64,000 nt of DNA from Ornithinibacillus sp. 4-3 (GTDB lineage Bacteria > Bacillota > Bacilli > Bacillales > Amphibacillaceae). The stretch lies in the NCBI RefSeq assembly GCF_040958695.1, contig NZ_CP162599.1, forward strand, positions 3,568,001 to 3,632,000, read 5' to 3'. Within the stretch, counting starts at the first letter, position 1; every line of letters begins with the position of its first letter. Positions 17,246-25,872 of the stretch are shown here, piece after piece. The notes below the pieces were generated by a model. It did no database searches, was not told where the DNA came from, and saw nothing but the letters and a program-made list of their open reading frames with translations. The translations under genes and the position numbers were made by a program.

Positions 17246-18469
17246 ATGAAACGCAACTTGTCTATCATGTGGTTTGCGAACTTTTTTATTTCTGCAAGTA
17301 TGACTATTATTCTTCCATTTATCTCTCTCTATATTGATTCCTTTGGTCAGTATTCTGAGAAATACGTACAAAGCTGGTCAGGGTGGATTTTCTCTATTAC
17401 CTTTTTAACTGCACTCATTTTCGCTCCTATTTGGGGACGTATTGGTGACAAATATGGTCGCAAAAAAATATTAATTATGTCAGCATCTGGTTTAGCCGTG
17501 TCTGTATTATTAATGGGCTTTGCTACATCTGTATGGGAATTATTTATTTTGCGAATGTTTATGGGGTTATTTACAGGATTTATTCCAATGTCTCAAGCCT
17601 TTATTTCAATCCAAACACCTAAAGAGTATGCTGGACGTGTGCTTGGAACCTTACAAACAGGAAGTATTACAGGAATGCTGATTGGTCCATTAATCGGCGG
17701 AGGTATTGCAGACATATTTGGATATGCAGCAACATTTAAATGGATGTCGATTACCCTATTTCTATCTGCACTTATTGTTGCCTTTGGAATTAAAGAAATT
17801 CAATTAAAAGTTACTAATATAAAAGACACGAAAGCATATTCGAGCAAGGAAGTATTAAAGCACATTATTAATAAACCAGTACTACTTATCGTGATGTTAA
17901 TTGCCGTATTTATACAAATTGCCCATTTCAGTATCCAGCCTATTCTTTCTTTGTATGTAGCTGAAATAAATGGACTGGAAAATATCGCGTTGATGTCAGG
18001 ATTAACCTTCTCTGTAGCCGGATTAGGAAATTTATTTATGGCAAAGCGCTGGGGAGCTTTAGGAGATAAAATAGGGCATATTAAAATATTGATTTTTCTC
18101 CTATTTTTAGCTGGGATTAGTTATTTCCCTGGAGCCTTTGTAACAAATATTTGGCAGCTTATTACTTTACGTTTCTTACTAGGAATCGCAATTGGTGGAA
18201 TGATTCCTGTACGAGTGGCATACATTCGTCAACAGGCACCACTTTCTATGCAGGGAGAAGTACTTGGATATAATTCAAGTTTACGATTCTTAGGAAATTT
18301 AATTGGTCCAGCTCTTGGTGGAGTTTTATCTGGATTTTTCGGATTTTCTTCTGTGTTCTTCTTTACAAGCGGTATATTAATTGTCTGCGGCTTCGCACTA
18401 CTCGTCGCATGGTATAAGCTTGAATATGAAGGAAGAGATATTCCTAACGCAAAAGTAAGTAAATTATAG
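17246..18469 (+). CDS. MFS exporter, DHA1 type
   Basis: A 407-residue major facilitator protein with twelve predicted membrane segments. Motif A is APIWGRIGDKYGRKKILI after helix 2, and the antiporter motif C region is GSITGMLIGPLIGGGIADI in helix 5. A second GDKIGHIKIL repeats motif A in the C-terminal half. These mark a DHA1 drug:proton antiporter, similar to uncharacterised Bacillus exporters such as YkuC. Substrate unknown. No Shine-Dalgarno sequence is evident before the ATG, and a dispersed repeat lies just upstream. Confidence 0.8.
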   Translation: MKRNLSIMWFANFFISASMTIILPFISLYIDSFGQYSEKYVQSWSGWIFSITFLTALIFAPIWGRIGDKYGRKKILIMSASGLAVSVLLMGFATSVWELFILRMFMGLFTGFIPMSQAFISIQTPKEYAGRVLGTLQTGSITGMLIGPLIGGGIADIFGYAATFKWMSITLFLSALIVAFGIKEIQLKVTNIKDTKAYSSKEVLKHIINKPVLLIVMLIAVFIQIAHFSIQPILSLYVAEINGLENIALMSGLTFSVAGLGNLFMAKRWGALGDKIGHIKILIFLLFLAGISYFPGAFVTNIWQLITLRFLLGIAIGGMIPVRVAYIRQQAPLSMQGEVLGYNSSLRFLGNLIGPALGGVLSGFFGFSSVFFFTSGILIVCGFALLVAWYKLEYEGRDIPNAKVSKL

Positions 18470-18471
18470 TA

Positions 18472-18514
18472 AAAAAGGGATTGCGGAATCTATGATTTCC
18501 AGCAATCCCTTTTT
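18472..18514 (+). terminator. Bidirectional terminator
   Basis: AAAAAGGGATTGC pairs with GCAATCCCTTTTT. Flanking A and T runs let it serve the convergent MFS and FAH-family genes. Confidence 0.85.
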
Positions 18515-18515
18515 A

Positions 18516-19397
18516 TTATTTATCAGCAATAAATGTATTAGTTAATGCACCTAATCCTTCAATGGTAATCGTCACTTCATCACCTGGTTTAATCCAGTTA
18601 CGCTCTCCCTTTGGATAACCCATAATTACTCCCTCAGGTGTTCCAGTAACTATAATATCTCCTGCTTCTAATGTCATAAACTTCGATACATAACTAATAA
18701 TTTCCTGACAATTAAAAACCATATCCTTTGTATTTGAATCTTGACGTCGCTCTCCATTTAAGTCACATGTCACATGTAAATAATTTGGATCTGCTATTTC
18801 ATCCTTCGTTACAAGCTCTGGCCCAATTGGAAGTAGTCCATCACTTGTTTTTCCAAGCAACCATTGACCAGAACGCATTTGCAAGTCACGAGCAGATAAA
18901 TCATTTGCTGTAAAATAACCAAATACATAATCTAATGCATCCGCTTCAGACACATCCTTAGCCGTTTTTCCGATTACTAATCCAAGCTCTGCTTCATAAT
19001 CTAGCTTCTCCGTTTGTTTCGAAATAACAACATCCTCTAAATGTCCTGCTAATGCATTATTAAACTTACTGAATAAAATTGGATACTCAGGAATCGGCAT
19101 ATTGGATTCCTCTGCATGCTTACGATAATTTAACCCAATACAAATGATTTTTCCTGGATTATTTACACAGGCTGAATAAGATAGCTTATCCTCTTCTATA
19201 TACACAAGCTGGTCTTGATTTGTCTGAAGTAGCTCAGCTATTCGCAATGTAGCCTTATCCCCTTGCACAATGACTTCCTTTGTAGATTGTGGTAAATCCG
19301 CTTCATTTGCAAAAGATGCTTGTACATCAACAATTCCTTGTTCTGTTTTTACACCAAGGCGCGTTTCATTATCTACTTGAAAATTAATAAATCTCAT
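18516..19397 (-). CDS. Fumarylacetoacetate hydrolase family protein
   Basis: A 293-residue FAH-superfamily enzyme. The small N-terminal domain is followed by the FAH catalytic domain from about residue 80: GKIICIGLNYRKHAEE, the metal-binding acidic residues in DYEAELGLVIGK, and GYFTANDLSARDLQ, and late TGTPEGVIMGYPKG. Members bind Mg or Mn and act on 2-oxo or acylpyruvate substrates by hydrolysis, decarboxylation (oxaloacetate decarboxylase) or hydration; the exact substrate is not decidable. It sits downstream of the tartrate/glycerate operon on the same strand but behind a separate plus-strand gene, so it is not part of it. GGGGAGTAAGGA precedes the ATG. Confidence 0.85.
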   Translation of the reverse strand: MRFINFQVDNETRLGVKTEQGIVDVQASFANEADLPQSTKEVIVQGDKATLRIAELLQTNQDQLVYIEEDKLSYSACVNNPGKIICIGLNYRKHAEESNMPIPEYPILFSKFNNALAGHLEDVVISKQTEKLDYEAELGLVIGKTAKDVSEADALDYVFGYFTANDLSARDLQMRSGQWLLGKTSDGLLPIGPELVTKDEIADPNYLHVTCDLNGERRQDSNTKDMVFNCQEIISYVSKFMTLEAGDIIVTGTPEGVIMGYPKGERNWIKPGDEVTITIEGLGALTNTFIADK

Positions 19398-19581
19398 TTA
19401 TCCTTACTCCCCTTCCCCATGCACTATTAAAATGTTCGATTCACTTACTACTTCTTATTCTAATGCTCCTAGACTATTTTGCCAAATATTCTAACAGATA
19501 TTGAATAATTTCCTAGCTATTAGAGTTATGCTACGATAGGGGTAGAAAATTGCCTGAAATGGATAGAAAGTAAGTGATAAT

Positions 19582-19824
19582 ATGAAATTTGTTATCGTTG
19601 AAGTATGTGATGCAAATATATTAAATGAATTAGATATCGAAGAGATTATTGAAGAGGAATTTCCTGAGGTAGCAGTAATTATTAATCAGTGCCTTTCCCT
19701 ATGCGGCCTCTGCCGCGCAGTTCCCTTCGCAATCGTAAATAATAAAAATGTCCATGGCAGAACACCTGAAGTATGCTTGGAGAACATCCGCATAGCTATT
19801 CGGGAAGAGCTGGGACAGTATTAG
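19582..19824 (+). CDS. DUF1450 (YuzB-like) small cysteine-rich protein
   Basis: An 80-residue protein with the family motif CLSLCGLCRAVPFAIVN in the middle and TPEVCLENI near the end. The DUF1450 group resembles thioredoxin-like ferredoxins with cysteines suited to a metal or iron-sulfur cluster; function is not established. No signal peptide. The ribosome site is AAAGTAAGTG, moderate. It lies alone between two minus-strand genes. Confidence 0.75.
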   Translation: MKFVIVEVCDANILNELDIEEIIEEEFPEVAVIINQCLSLCGLCRAVPFAIVNNKNVHGRTPEVCLENIRIAIREELGQY

Positions 19825-19883
19825 CATGCAATAAAGCTTTTATCTATTAAACCTGTTTCAAAAACACTTAAAAACATAATAGA

Positions 19884-19912
19884 AGCCCGCCGAACAATCT
19901 ATTCGACGAGCA
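19884..19912 (-). terminator. Terminator of the tartrate/glycerate operon
   Basis: On the minus strand GCTCGTCGAA pairs with TTCGGCGGGC around TAGATTG, then TTCTATT. It is eight bases past the ridA stop. Confidence 0.6.
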
Positions 19913-19920
19913 TACTTTAA

Positions 19921-20298
19921 TTATTCACCTAAATATACGATTGCTTCCATTTCTACTAAAAGGTTTTTAGGAAGGCAGCTAACTTCTACTGTAGAACGAG
20001 CTGGATATGGCTCTTGTAAATAGCTTCCGTAGATTTCGTTAACTGTAGCGAAATCATCCATGGAATCTAGGAAAATTGTAAATTTAACAACTTTAGAGAG
20101 ATCAGCACCTGCTTCTTCAAGTACTGCTTGTAGGTTAGCGAAAATTTGCTTCGTTTGATTTTCGATACCTTCTTGTACTTCTCCATCTTTATCTAGACCA
20201 ATTTGTCCTGATACATAAAGAAAGTCTCCTGCTTGAATTGCTTGTGAGTATGGCCCAAGTGCTGGTGGCGCATTATCTGTATGAACTTTTTTAATCAT
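19921..20298 (-). CDS. ridA: RidA-family enamine/imine deaminase
   Basis: A 125-residue YjgF/YER057c/UK114 protein. GPYSQAIQAGDFLYVSGQIG near the start and YPARSTVEVSCLP, whose arginine binds the carboxylate of the substrate, are the family signature. It hydrolyses reactive 2-aminoacrylate-type enamines to 2-oxo acids. It overlaps the glycerate kinase stop by eight bases, so it is the last gene of the operon. GGAGGAAAA precedes the ATG. Confidence 0.92.
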   Translation of the reverse strand: MIKKVHTDNAPPALGPYSQAIQAGDFLYVSGQIGLDKDGEVQEGIENQTKQIFANLQAVLEEAGADLSKVVKFTIFLDSMDDFATVNEIYGSYLQEPYPARSTVEVSCLPKNLLVEMEAIVYLGE

Positions 20299-21421
20299 GT
20301 GCTTTTCCTCCTAATATTTGTTTCATCTTCTCTAATAATACCATATTTGTCTGTTTTAATGCTTGTTGTAAGCTAATTTTTCCATCAACTAATGAAAAAA
20401 TTTCACTAAAATATTCCTGAAGTTTTCCGTCTTCATCCTCTACACTTCCGGATACAAGGTATACTTTCACCCCATGTTTTCGTGCTAATTCAGCAACATA
20501 TCCTGGCGCTTTTCCAAACAAGGTTTGTTCATCGCTCTTTCCTTCCCCTGTAAACACAAGATCCGCATCTGCTATTTCTTTTTCTAATTCAATTGTCTTT
20601 GCCACAAGCTTAGCCCCAGAAATAATTTCTGCCTGTAATAATAAAAAGGCAAAGCCTAACCCTCCAGCAGCGCCTGCACCAGGAAAATTCACAAGTGCTT
20701 CTTTTAAATCTAAAGCATTCTCTGCTAATTGACTATATTTGTTCATGGCTGTATCAAGCTTAGCCATTTGCTCTGATGTTGCACCTTTTTGAGGACCGAA
20801 AATATATGTCGCTCCATTCGGGCCATATAGTGGATTATCTACATCACTTGCAATCTGGATTTCGCAATCCCATATCCGTGAATCAATCGTATGAAAATCA
20901 ATGGTTTGAATGTCTAGCAAACCTTTTCCCTTCATAGATAAAGCTTTATTTTCTGATGCTTCTATCGTAACACCAAGTGCTGCTAGCATCCCGAAACCAC
21001 CATCATTTGTTGCACTTCCACCTAAGCCAATTACAAACTTTCGAATTCCACGATCCAGTACAATACCAATTGCTTCTCCAATACCATAGGTAGTTGTTTC
21101 CATTGGATTACGTAAAGCTTCTGGAACAAAAGGTAAACCTGCTATTGCTGCCACTTCTATGACAGCTGTATCCTCATTTACAACACCAATACTCGTATCT
21201 ATTTGTTCACCTAATGGGCCAGTTACCTGCACAGGAATACGTTCACCCTGATCTGCGGCATCTAATAATGCATCTAATGTTCCTTCTCCACCATCAGCCA
21301 TTGGTTTTGTAATCACTTTACTATTTGGATATCTATTTAAAATTGCCTGCTTCATTACTTGAGAAACATCCATTTGCGATAATGTTCCTTTATATGAATC
21401 AGGAGCTAAAACAAACTTCAT
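20291..21421 (-). CDS. glxK: Glycerate kinase (GlxK/GarK type)
   Basis: About 376 residues from ATG 21421, with CGGGGGAAG upstream; the family is usually 375-380. It begins MKFVLAPDSYKGTLS and has the glycine-rich GLGGSATNDGGFG and the late FTGEGKSDEQTLFGKAP, hallmarks of glycerate kinase type 1. It phosphorylates D-glycerate to 2-phosphoglycerate, feeding lower glycolysis. In this operon the glycerate would come from tartrate through the tartrate dehydrogenase encoded first. It overlaps the small membrane gene by four bases (ATGA). Confidence 0.92.
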   Translation of the reverse strand: MKFVLAPDSYKGTLSQMDVSQVMKQAILNRYPNSKVITKPMADGGEGTLDALLDAADQGERIPVQVTGPLGEQIDTSIGVVNEDTAVIEVAAIAGLPFVPEALRNPMETTTYGIGEAIGIVLDRGIRKFVIGLGGSATNDGGFGMLAALGVTIEASENKALSMKGKGLLDIQTIDFHTIDSRIWDCEIQIASDVDNPLYGPNGATYIFGPQKGATSEQMAKLDTAMNKYSQLAENALDLKEALVNFPGAGAAGGLGFAFLLLQAEIISGAKLVAKTIELEKEIADADLVFTGEGKSDEQTLFGKAPGYVAELARKHGVKVYLVSGSVEDEDGKLQEYFSEIFSLVDGKISLQQALKQTNMVLLEKMKQILGGKAHD

Positions 21422-21858
21422 GATTCTTCCCCCGAACTTTTTCGATATTGTCTGATTCCAAAACCTACAAGCAGACCATAAATTACATGACCTAATAACC
21501 AATACATAAATGCCCAAGCATCAGTAATTTCTGGTGTACGCGAGGAGAAAGCAGTTGTACCATATAAAAAAATTGCAATTAATACGTTTAACCATACACA
21601 GGTCCATACAATTCGCCTAATTTGATAACGCTGCATTCCATAATATAAGCAATAAACAACCGCAAGAGACACCAGCAAATGCAAGAGAAATTCCTGGAAT
21701 TCATTAAATGAAATATTTTTTATAATTGGAAAATAATCTATGTTTAATAGCAATACATACACTTCTTTTCCTGTGAAAGATTCTATTCCCTTCATGAATA
21801 AGCCAAATACGGTTCCGGCTAGTAGGGCTATGCTCCAAAGCATCATATGTTTTTTCAT
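21418..21858 (-). CDS. Small integral membrane protein of the tartrate/glycerate operon
   Basis: A 146-residue protein with four predicted membrane segments (about 6-22, 55-75, 83-103, 112-135) and a basic C-terminal tail. It lies two bases after the MATE transporter stop and overlaps glycerate kinase by four bases, so it is firmly within the operon. No family recognised. It could be an accessory subunit of the neighbouring carriers, but that is a guess from position. Confidence 0.65.
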   Translation of the reverse strand: MKKHMMLWSIALLAGTVFGLFMKGIESFTGKEVYVLLLNIDYFPIIKNISFNEFQEFLLHLLVSLAVVYCLYYGMQRYQIRRIVWTCVWLNVLIAIFLYGTTAFSSRTPEITDAWAFMYWLLGHVIYGLLVGFGIRQYRKSSGEES

Positions 21859-21860
21859 CT

Positions 21861-23210
21861 TTAGTGGCTCACCCGCTCTTTAAAAATATCCTTTTCACGC
21901 CATTTTCCAAAGAAATAATACAAGGATGCGAATAAACTACTCATCATGAAGCTTGCACCTATTCCCATTCCAATTCCTATCTCACCAAACAAATTAGAGA
22001 AAAGAGAAGTTAATGGGAAACGGAAGACCCAGAAAGAAATAATATTGAGAACAAGTACTTGGTACATGGCACCAGATGCTCTAACAACTCCGTTTAAAAT
22101 AAAACTTAGACCGAGAAACGGAAAACAAAAAGCTACAGTGCGTAAATAGTTTGTTCCAAATTCTACAGCCGCTTCCTCCTGAATGAATAAACGGACAGCA
22201 TGCTCTGCAAAAATGAAAATAAATAATCCAACAATTAGCATAAAGATTAAATTATAAAGCACACCATATTTAGTAATCTTTCGGACTCGAGCCCAATTAC
22301 GAATCCCAATATTTTGCCCTGCCATACTACTGACTGCTACCCCTAATGCTTGTGCTGGTAGCATTAAAATACTATCTAAGCGATGTGCTGCTCCAAAGCC
22401 AGCAACAACACTTTCTCCAAAATTAGTAATTACACTCATAATAGCGGCAGAACCTGCAAAAATTACAGCCATTTGTAGCCCAGAAGGAATTCCTAAATTT
22501 AAAATTAAACGTACTTCCTCACTTTTTGGTAGAAATGGAAGTGAAAATGGCACAATTCGCTTGCGATACACAAGCACTAGTCCATAGGTAAATGCAATTC
22601 CTTGAGCCGTAATCGTTGCAATGGCCGCACCTTCCATACCCCAACCAAAAACAGAGATAAATAGCGGCGAAAGCACTGCTTTCAAAATAACTGCAATAAT
22701 GACAAAGCGTAAGGGCGTTTTACTATCACCAACAGCTCGAAGCACTGTGCTAATAAAGTTATAGCCGAATAAAAAGATAATACCAAGATAATGAATTTGG
22801 AGATATACCTTCGCTGAATCTAACATTGACTCTGGCGTACCTAGTAATTTTAATAATGGGACTGCGGTAAAAAATCCAATAACACTTAATAAAATAGACA
22901 TGGTTGTTAAGATAACAACAAATGCGTTTAAATAACGTTTTAATCCTTCATGGTCTTTACGCCCTTTTTGCTGAGATAAAATAGTCAATGCAGCATTATT
23001 AATCCCGATGACAAAAGATAACACGGTTAATAAAATCACACTGGCTACAGCCACTGCTCCAAGTGCATTTGCACCGAGAAGATTTCCAACCCACAAGCTA
23101 TCAATTACATGAAAGGAAGCCTGTAATAAATCTGCTAACATGATTGGTCCTGAAAAAACGATCAACTGCTTTAAAATGGATCCTTGCGTAAAATCCTGTT
23201 TTTTCCGCAA
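21861..23210 (-). CDS. MATE-family efflux transporter
   Basis: A 449-residue MATE protein with twelve predicted membrane segments in two similar halves. SGPIMLADLLQASFHVIDSLW and GANALGAVAVAS are typical of the first half, and FGAAHRLDSILMLPAQALGVAVSSM style motifs mark the second. It exports cationic or hydrophobic compounds with Na or H exchange. The start is a TTG at 23210 lying very close to a GGTGGGGG ribosome site. Its place between a dicarboxylate carrier and glycerate kinase suggests export of an organic acid or by-product; this is inference. Confidence 0.85.
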   Translation of the reverse strand: MRKKQDFTQGSILKQLIVFSGPIMLADLLQASFHVIDSLWVGNLLGANALGAVAVASVILLTVLSFVIGINNAALTILSQQKGRKDHEGLKRYLNAFVVILTTMSILLSVIGFFTAVPLLKLLGTPESMLDSAKVYLQIHYLGIIFLFGYNFISTVLRAVGDSKTPLRFVIIAVILKAVLSPLFISVFGWGMEGAAIATITAQGIAFTYGLVLVYRKRIVPFSLPFLPKSEEVRLILNLGIPSGLQMAVIFAGSAAIMSVITNFGESVVAGFGAAHRLDSILMLPAQALGVAVSSMAGQNIGIRNWARVRKITKYGVLYNLIFMLIVGLFIFIFAEHAVRLFIQEEAAVEFGTNYLRTVAFCFPFLGLSFILNGVVRASGAMYQVLVLNIISFWVFRFPLTSLFSNLFGEIGIGMGIGASFMMSSLFASLYYFFGKWREKDIFKERVSH

Positions 23211-23257
23211 TCCCCCACCGCCTTGTTATATTCTATTTTCTTTTTGAACATCCTCTT

Positions 23258-24706
23258 TTAGTACAAACCAACCCACTGCCACCATGTTAATGCGATAATT
23301 ACAGTAATAACACTTGAAATAATGGTTAAATAAAAACCTGGTAAAATGAAGTCCTTCTGTGTCACTGCTCCTGTACTATGTATTAATAAATTTGGCATGG
23401 ATTCTACTGCCAGGATAAAGCCAAATAAGCAAGTGACTCCTACCACCATACTGATAAATAAAGGGTCAAAATTCGCTACAGTTGCTATGCTAAGCACAAT
23501 TGGTAATAGTGTAATAACAGCTGTTGACACATTCGAAATCATTTTATGGAAAATTTGTGTAAGAAAAATAATAATAAATAATCCTAAAACAGGATGCTGT
23601 AATAATTTTAAGAAGCCTTCTGTACTTACATAATTACTAATTAAATCGGTTGCTCCAGAATCAACGAATACATAACCTACAGATAAGGTTACACTAAGTA
23701 ATAAAATCGTATCGTAATTCATCTGCACCATCTTCTTCCAAGTTCCACAGCCAATCACTGGTAAAGCCATCAATGCTGCACCAATTAATGCAGAAATACT
23801 CGGATGCATACCATGAAGCGGCTCTGTTAACCAAAGTCCTACCGTTAATAAAAGAATAAAGGAGGCACGTTTTTCTGCGTTAGTTATTGGTCCAAGCTCT
23901 TCAATTTTTTGTTTCATTTCCTGTTTAATCTTCGGGTGATGCTGTTGTCCTGTTGGTACGGGATACATTTTAAGTAATAGAAAACCAACTGTAGGAATCA
24001 TCAAAAACCAAATTGGAAAAGTATATAAGAACCATTCAAAATAAGTAACATTAATATTGGCATAACGATTTAAAATTTCTACTGTTAATACATTACTTAC
24101 AGCCGCTGTCATAATTGCAACCCCACTTACCGTTCCGCCAAAAGCAAGTGTTAAAAATAAAATTCTTTGTAAATTACTCCCTGGTCTTGCACCAACTGTT
24201 TTCGCAATCATAGAAGTAATTGGAATCATTAATGTAGTTCGCACAGCTACTGCTGGAATAAAAATGGCTTGGATTTGTAAAATAATTAACAAGCTCCATA
24301 CTAGCCCCTTTGAAGTGCTACCGAATTTCGCAAGCATATTATATGTCATCCGACGTATAAGCGGCGTTTCATTTGTTGCGATAACAATCATTGTTCCTCC
24401 TATAATTAAGAAAATAGCAGGAGAAGCAAAACCACTAAGTGTAACGCTTGTGTCCGCAACACGAAAAACTAACATAAGTACTAAAACAATTAATCCTGTT
24501 GCTCCTAAAGGAATTGGCTCAAAAGCCCATAAAACAATAGCAAAGCAAACAAGTGCAGTCATTACTCTAGGTGCATATGTAAAATCTTCAGGTAATCCAA
24601 AATATAGTGAAATAAATACGATAATAGCAGCTATAATACTAGCTAGCTGTTTCCAGCCTAGCTGCCCCGAATTCCCGTTATGAGCAGCTTCTGTTGATTG
24701 TGTCAT
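23258..24706 (-). CDS. DASS-family anion:sodium symporter (di/tricarboxylate type)
   Basis: A 482-residue carrier with about twelve membrane segments. FEPIPLGATGLIVLVLM and the paired SNT-like elements (SNVLTVEIL near 205 and SNVSTAVITLLPIV near 395) match the SLC13/DASS group, in which Ser-Asn-Thr motifs bind Na and carboxylate. Likely substrates are dicarboxylates such as malate or tartrate, judged from the dehydrogenase gene upstream; sulfate is possible but less likely. GAAAGGAAG precedes the ATG. Confidence 0.82.
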   Translation of the reverse strand: MTQSTEAAHNGNSGQLGWKQLASIIAAIIVFISLYFGLPEDFTYAPRVMTALVCFAIVLWAFEPIPLGATGLIVLVLMLVFRVADTSVTLSGFASPAIFLIIGGTMIVIATNETPLIRRMTYNMLAKFGSTSKGLVWSLLIILQIQAIFIPAVAVRTTLMIPITSMIAKTVGARPGSNLQRILFLTLAFGGTVSGVAIMTAAVSNVLTVEILNRYANINVTYFEWFLYTFPIWFLMIPTVGFLLLKMYPVPTGQQHHPKIKQEMKQKIEELGPITNAEKRASFILLLTVGLWLTEPLHGMHPSISALIGAALMALPVIGCGTWKKMVQMNYDTILLLSVTLSVGYVFVDSGATDLISNYVSTEGFLKLLQHPVLGLFIIIFLTQIFHKMISNVSTAVITLLPIVLSIATVANFDPLFISMVVGVTCLFGFILAVESMPNLLIHSTGAVTQKDFILPGFYLTIISSVITVIIALTWWQWVGLY

Positions 24707-24769
24707 CTTGTTCTTCCTTTCTCGCTTATGAGACTATACTCCGTCTCTTCTCTCTCTGGGAAAAGGGCA

Positions 24770-25705
24770 TTAATTATTGCCTTCTTTATCAGGTATAGGA
24801 TATTTACGATTATATTTCCCTGCTTGAAGAACGCTACTTGCTAATTCATGTCCAACATCTCTTTGTAAAATCTTCGCTGCATCCAGCAATTGATCTAAAT
24901 CGATATTCGTTTGAAACCCCATACTTTCCAACATATGAACAACATCTTCTGTACTAATATTCCCTGTGGCTCCTGGTGCGAATGGACAACCACCTAATCC
25001 ACCTAATGCTGCATCAAAGCTCGTAGCCCCTGCTTCTATTGCTGCAAGCACATTAGCAAGCCCCATGCCTCGTGTATTATGAAAGTGTAAATTAAGTTGC
25101 TCGCTAGATATGAGCTTCCGAATCCTCGTTACTAGTTCATATACTTGGCGTGGATTAGCCATCCCTGTTGTATCGGCTAAGGTGATACGATGCACTTGAT
25201 TTTCCAACAGCTGCTCCGCAATCGACACTACACGCTCAACCGCTACCTCACCTTCAAATGGACAACCAAATGCAGTTGCAATAGAAACATCTAGCTTGAT
25301 ATCAGTCTCCTGACAATATTCCTTCATTGTCTTTAAGCTTGCTAGTGATTGTTCTGTTGTTTGACGCACATTTTGTAAATTATGTGTATTACTAGCTGAT
25401 AATACAAAGTTTACTGCAGGTACTCCATAGCTCGCTGCAAGCTCTACTCCTTTTAAATTTGGCACTAAAGCAACAAAATAAATATCAGATGAATTAGGGA
25501 GATGCTGAAATAACTCTCCACTATTTGCCATTTGTGGAACAAGCTTCAGATGAACAAAGGAGCCAAATTCTATTTGCTTTATATTCGCTTGAATAAGCAT
25601 ACTTGCTAATTGTAGTTTTTGTTCTACAGAAAGAACTTTTTCTTCCATTTGTAAACCATCGCGTAGCATAACATCATTGACACGAATCATTTGTGAAAAA
25701 TCCAT
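24770..25705 (-). CDS. HMG-CoA lyase-like (HMGL/DRE-TIM) enzyme
   Basis: About 311 residues from ATG 25705, with GAAGGTG upstream; the frame runs on to 25750 through a repeat. A TIM-barrel lyase: LRDGLQ with the catalytic Arg-Asp, LHFHNTRGMGLAN with two metal-binding histidines, and GGLGGCPFAPGATGN with the mobile-loop cysteine of HMG-CoA lyases. The family cleaves 3-hydroxy-3-methylglutaryl-CoA or related acyl-CoAs such as citramalyl-CoA. No CoA-transferase or ligase gene is near, so how its acyl-CoA is made is unclear. Its place in a tartrate/malate operon suggests a 2-hydroxy- or 3-hydroxyacid-derived thioester. Confidence 0.85.
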   Translation of the reverse strand: MDFSQMIRVNDVMLRDGLQMEEKVLSVEQKLQLASMLIQANIKQIEFGSFVHLKLVPQMANSGELFQHLPNSSDIYFVALVPNLKGVELAASYGVPAVNFVLSASNTHNLQNVRQTTEQSLASLKTMKEYCQETDIKLDVSIATAFGCPFEGEVAVERVVSIAEQLLENQVHRITLADTTGMANPRQVYELVTRIRKLISSEQLNLHFHNTRGMGLANVLAAIEAGATSFDAALGGLGGCPFAPGATGNISTEDVVHMLESMGFQTNIDLDQLLDAAKILQRDVGHELASSVLQAGKYNRKYPIPDKEGNN

Positions 25706-25720
25706 ATATTCACCTTCAGT

Positions 25721-25807
25721 AAAAAAGGATGAGGCTGTCACAAAAGGCAATGCTTACCTTTAGACAGCCTAGAACGAAAAGCGCAAGTCGCGCTCGGAGC
25801 TAGACAG
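25721..25807 (-). repeat. Composite repeat: GAGGCTGTC hairpin plus short GCGC module
   Basis: Two parts. GAGGCTGTC (25731-25739) is inverted against GACAGCCT (25763-25770); on the minus strand this hairpin is followed by TTTTTT (25726-25721) and looks like a terminator placed just before the HMGL-like gene. Next to it, AAAAGCGCAAGTCGCGC (25777-25793) is fused to GGAGCTAGACAG (25796-25807), the end modules of the repeat at 5513-5690 with the middle missing. Confidence 0.6.
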
Positions 25808-25872
25808 CTATATCTCTAGTCCCAGATTGTATTTTCGAAAAAAGCTATACTTTCTTGGCCTATACAAAACTC

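Noticed and set aside
17113-17337. A 74-codon plus-strand frame before the MFS gene
   Set aside because: It reads through repeat copy B and into the MFS gene in another frame, with no ribosome site.
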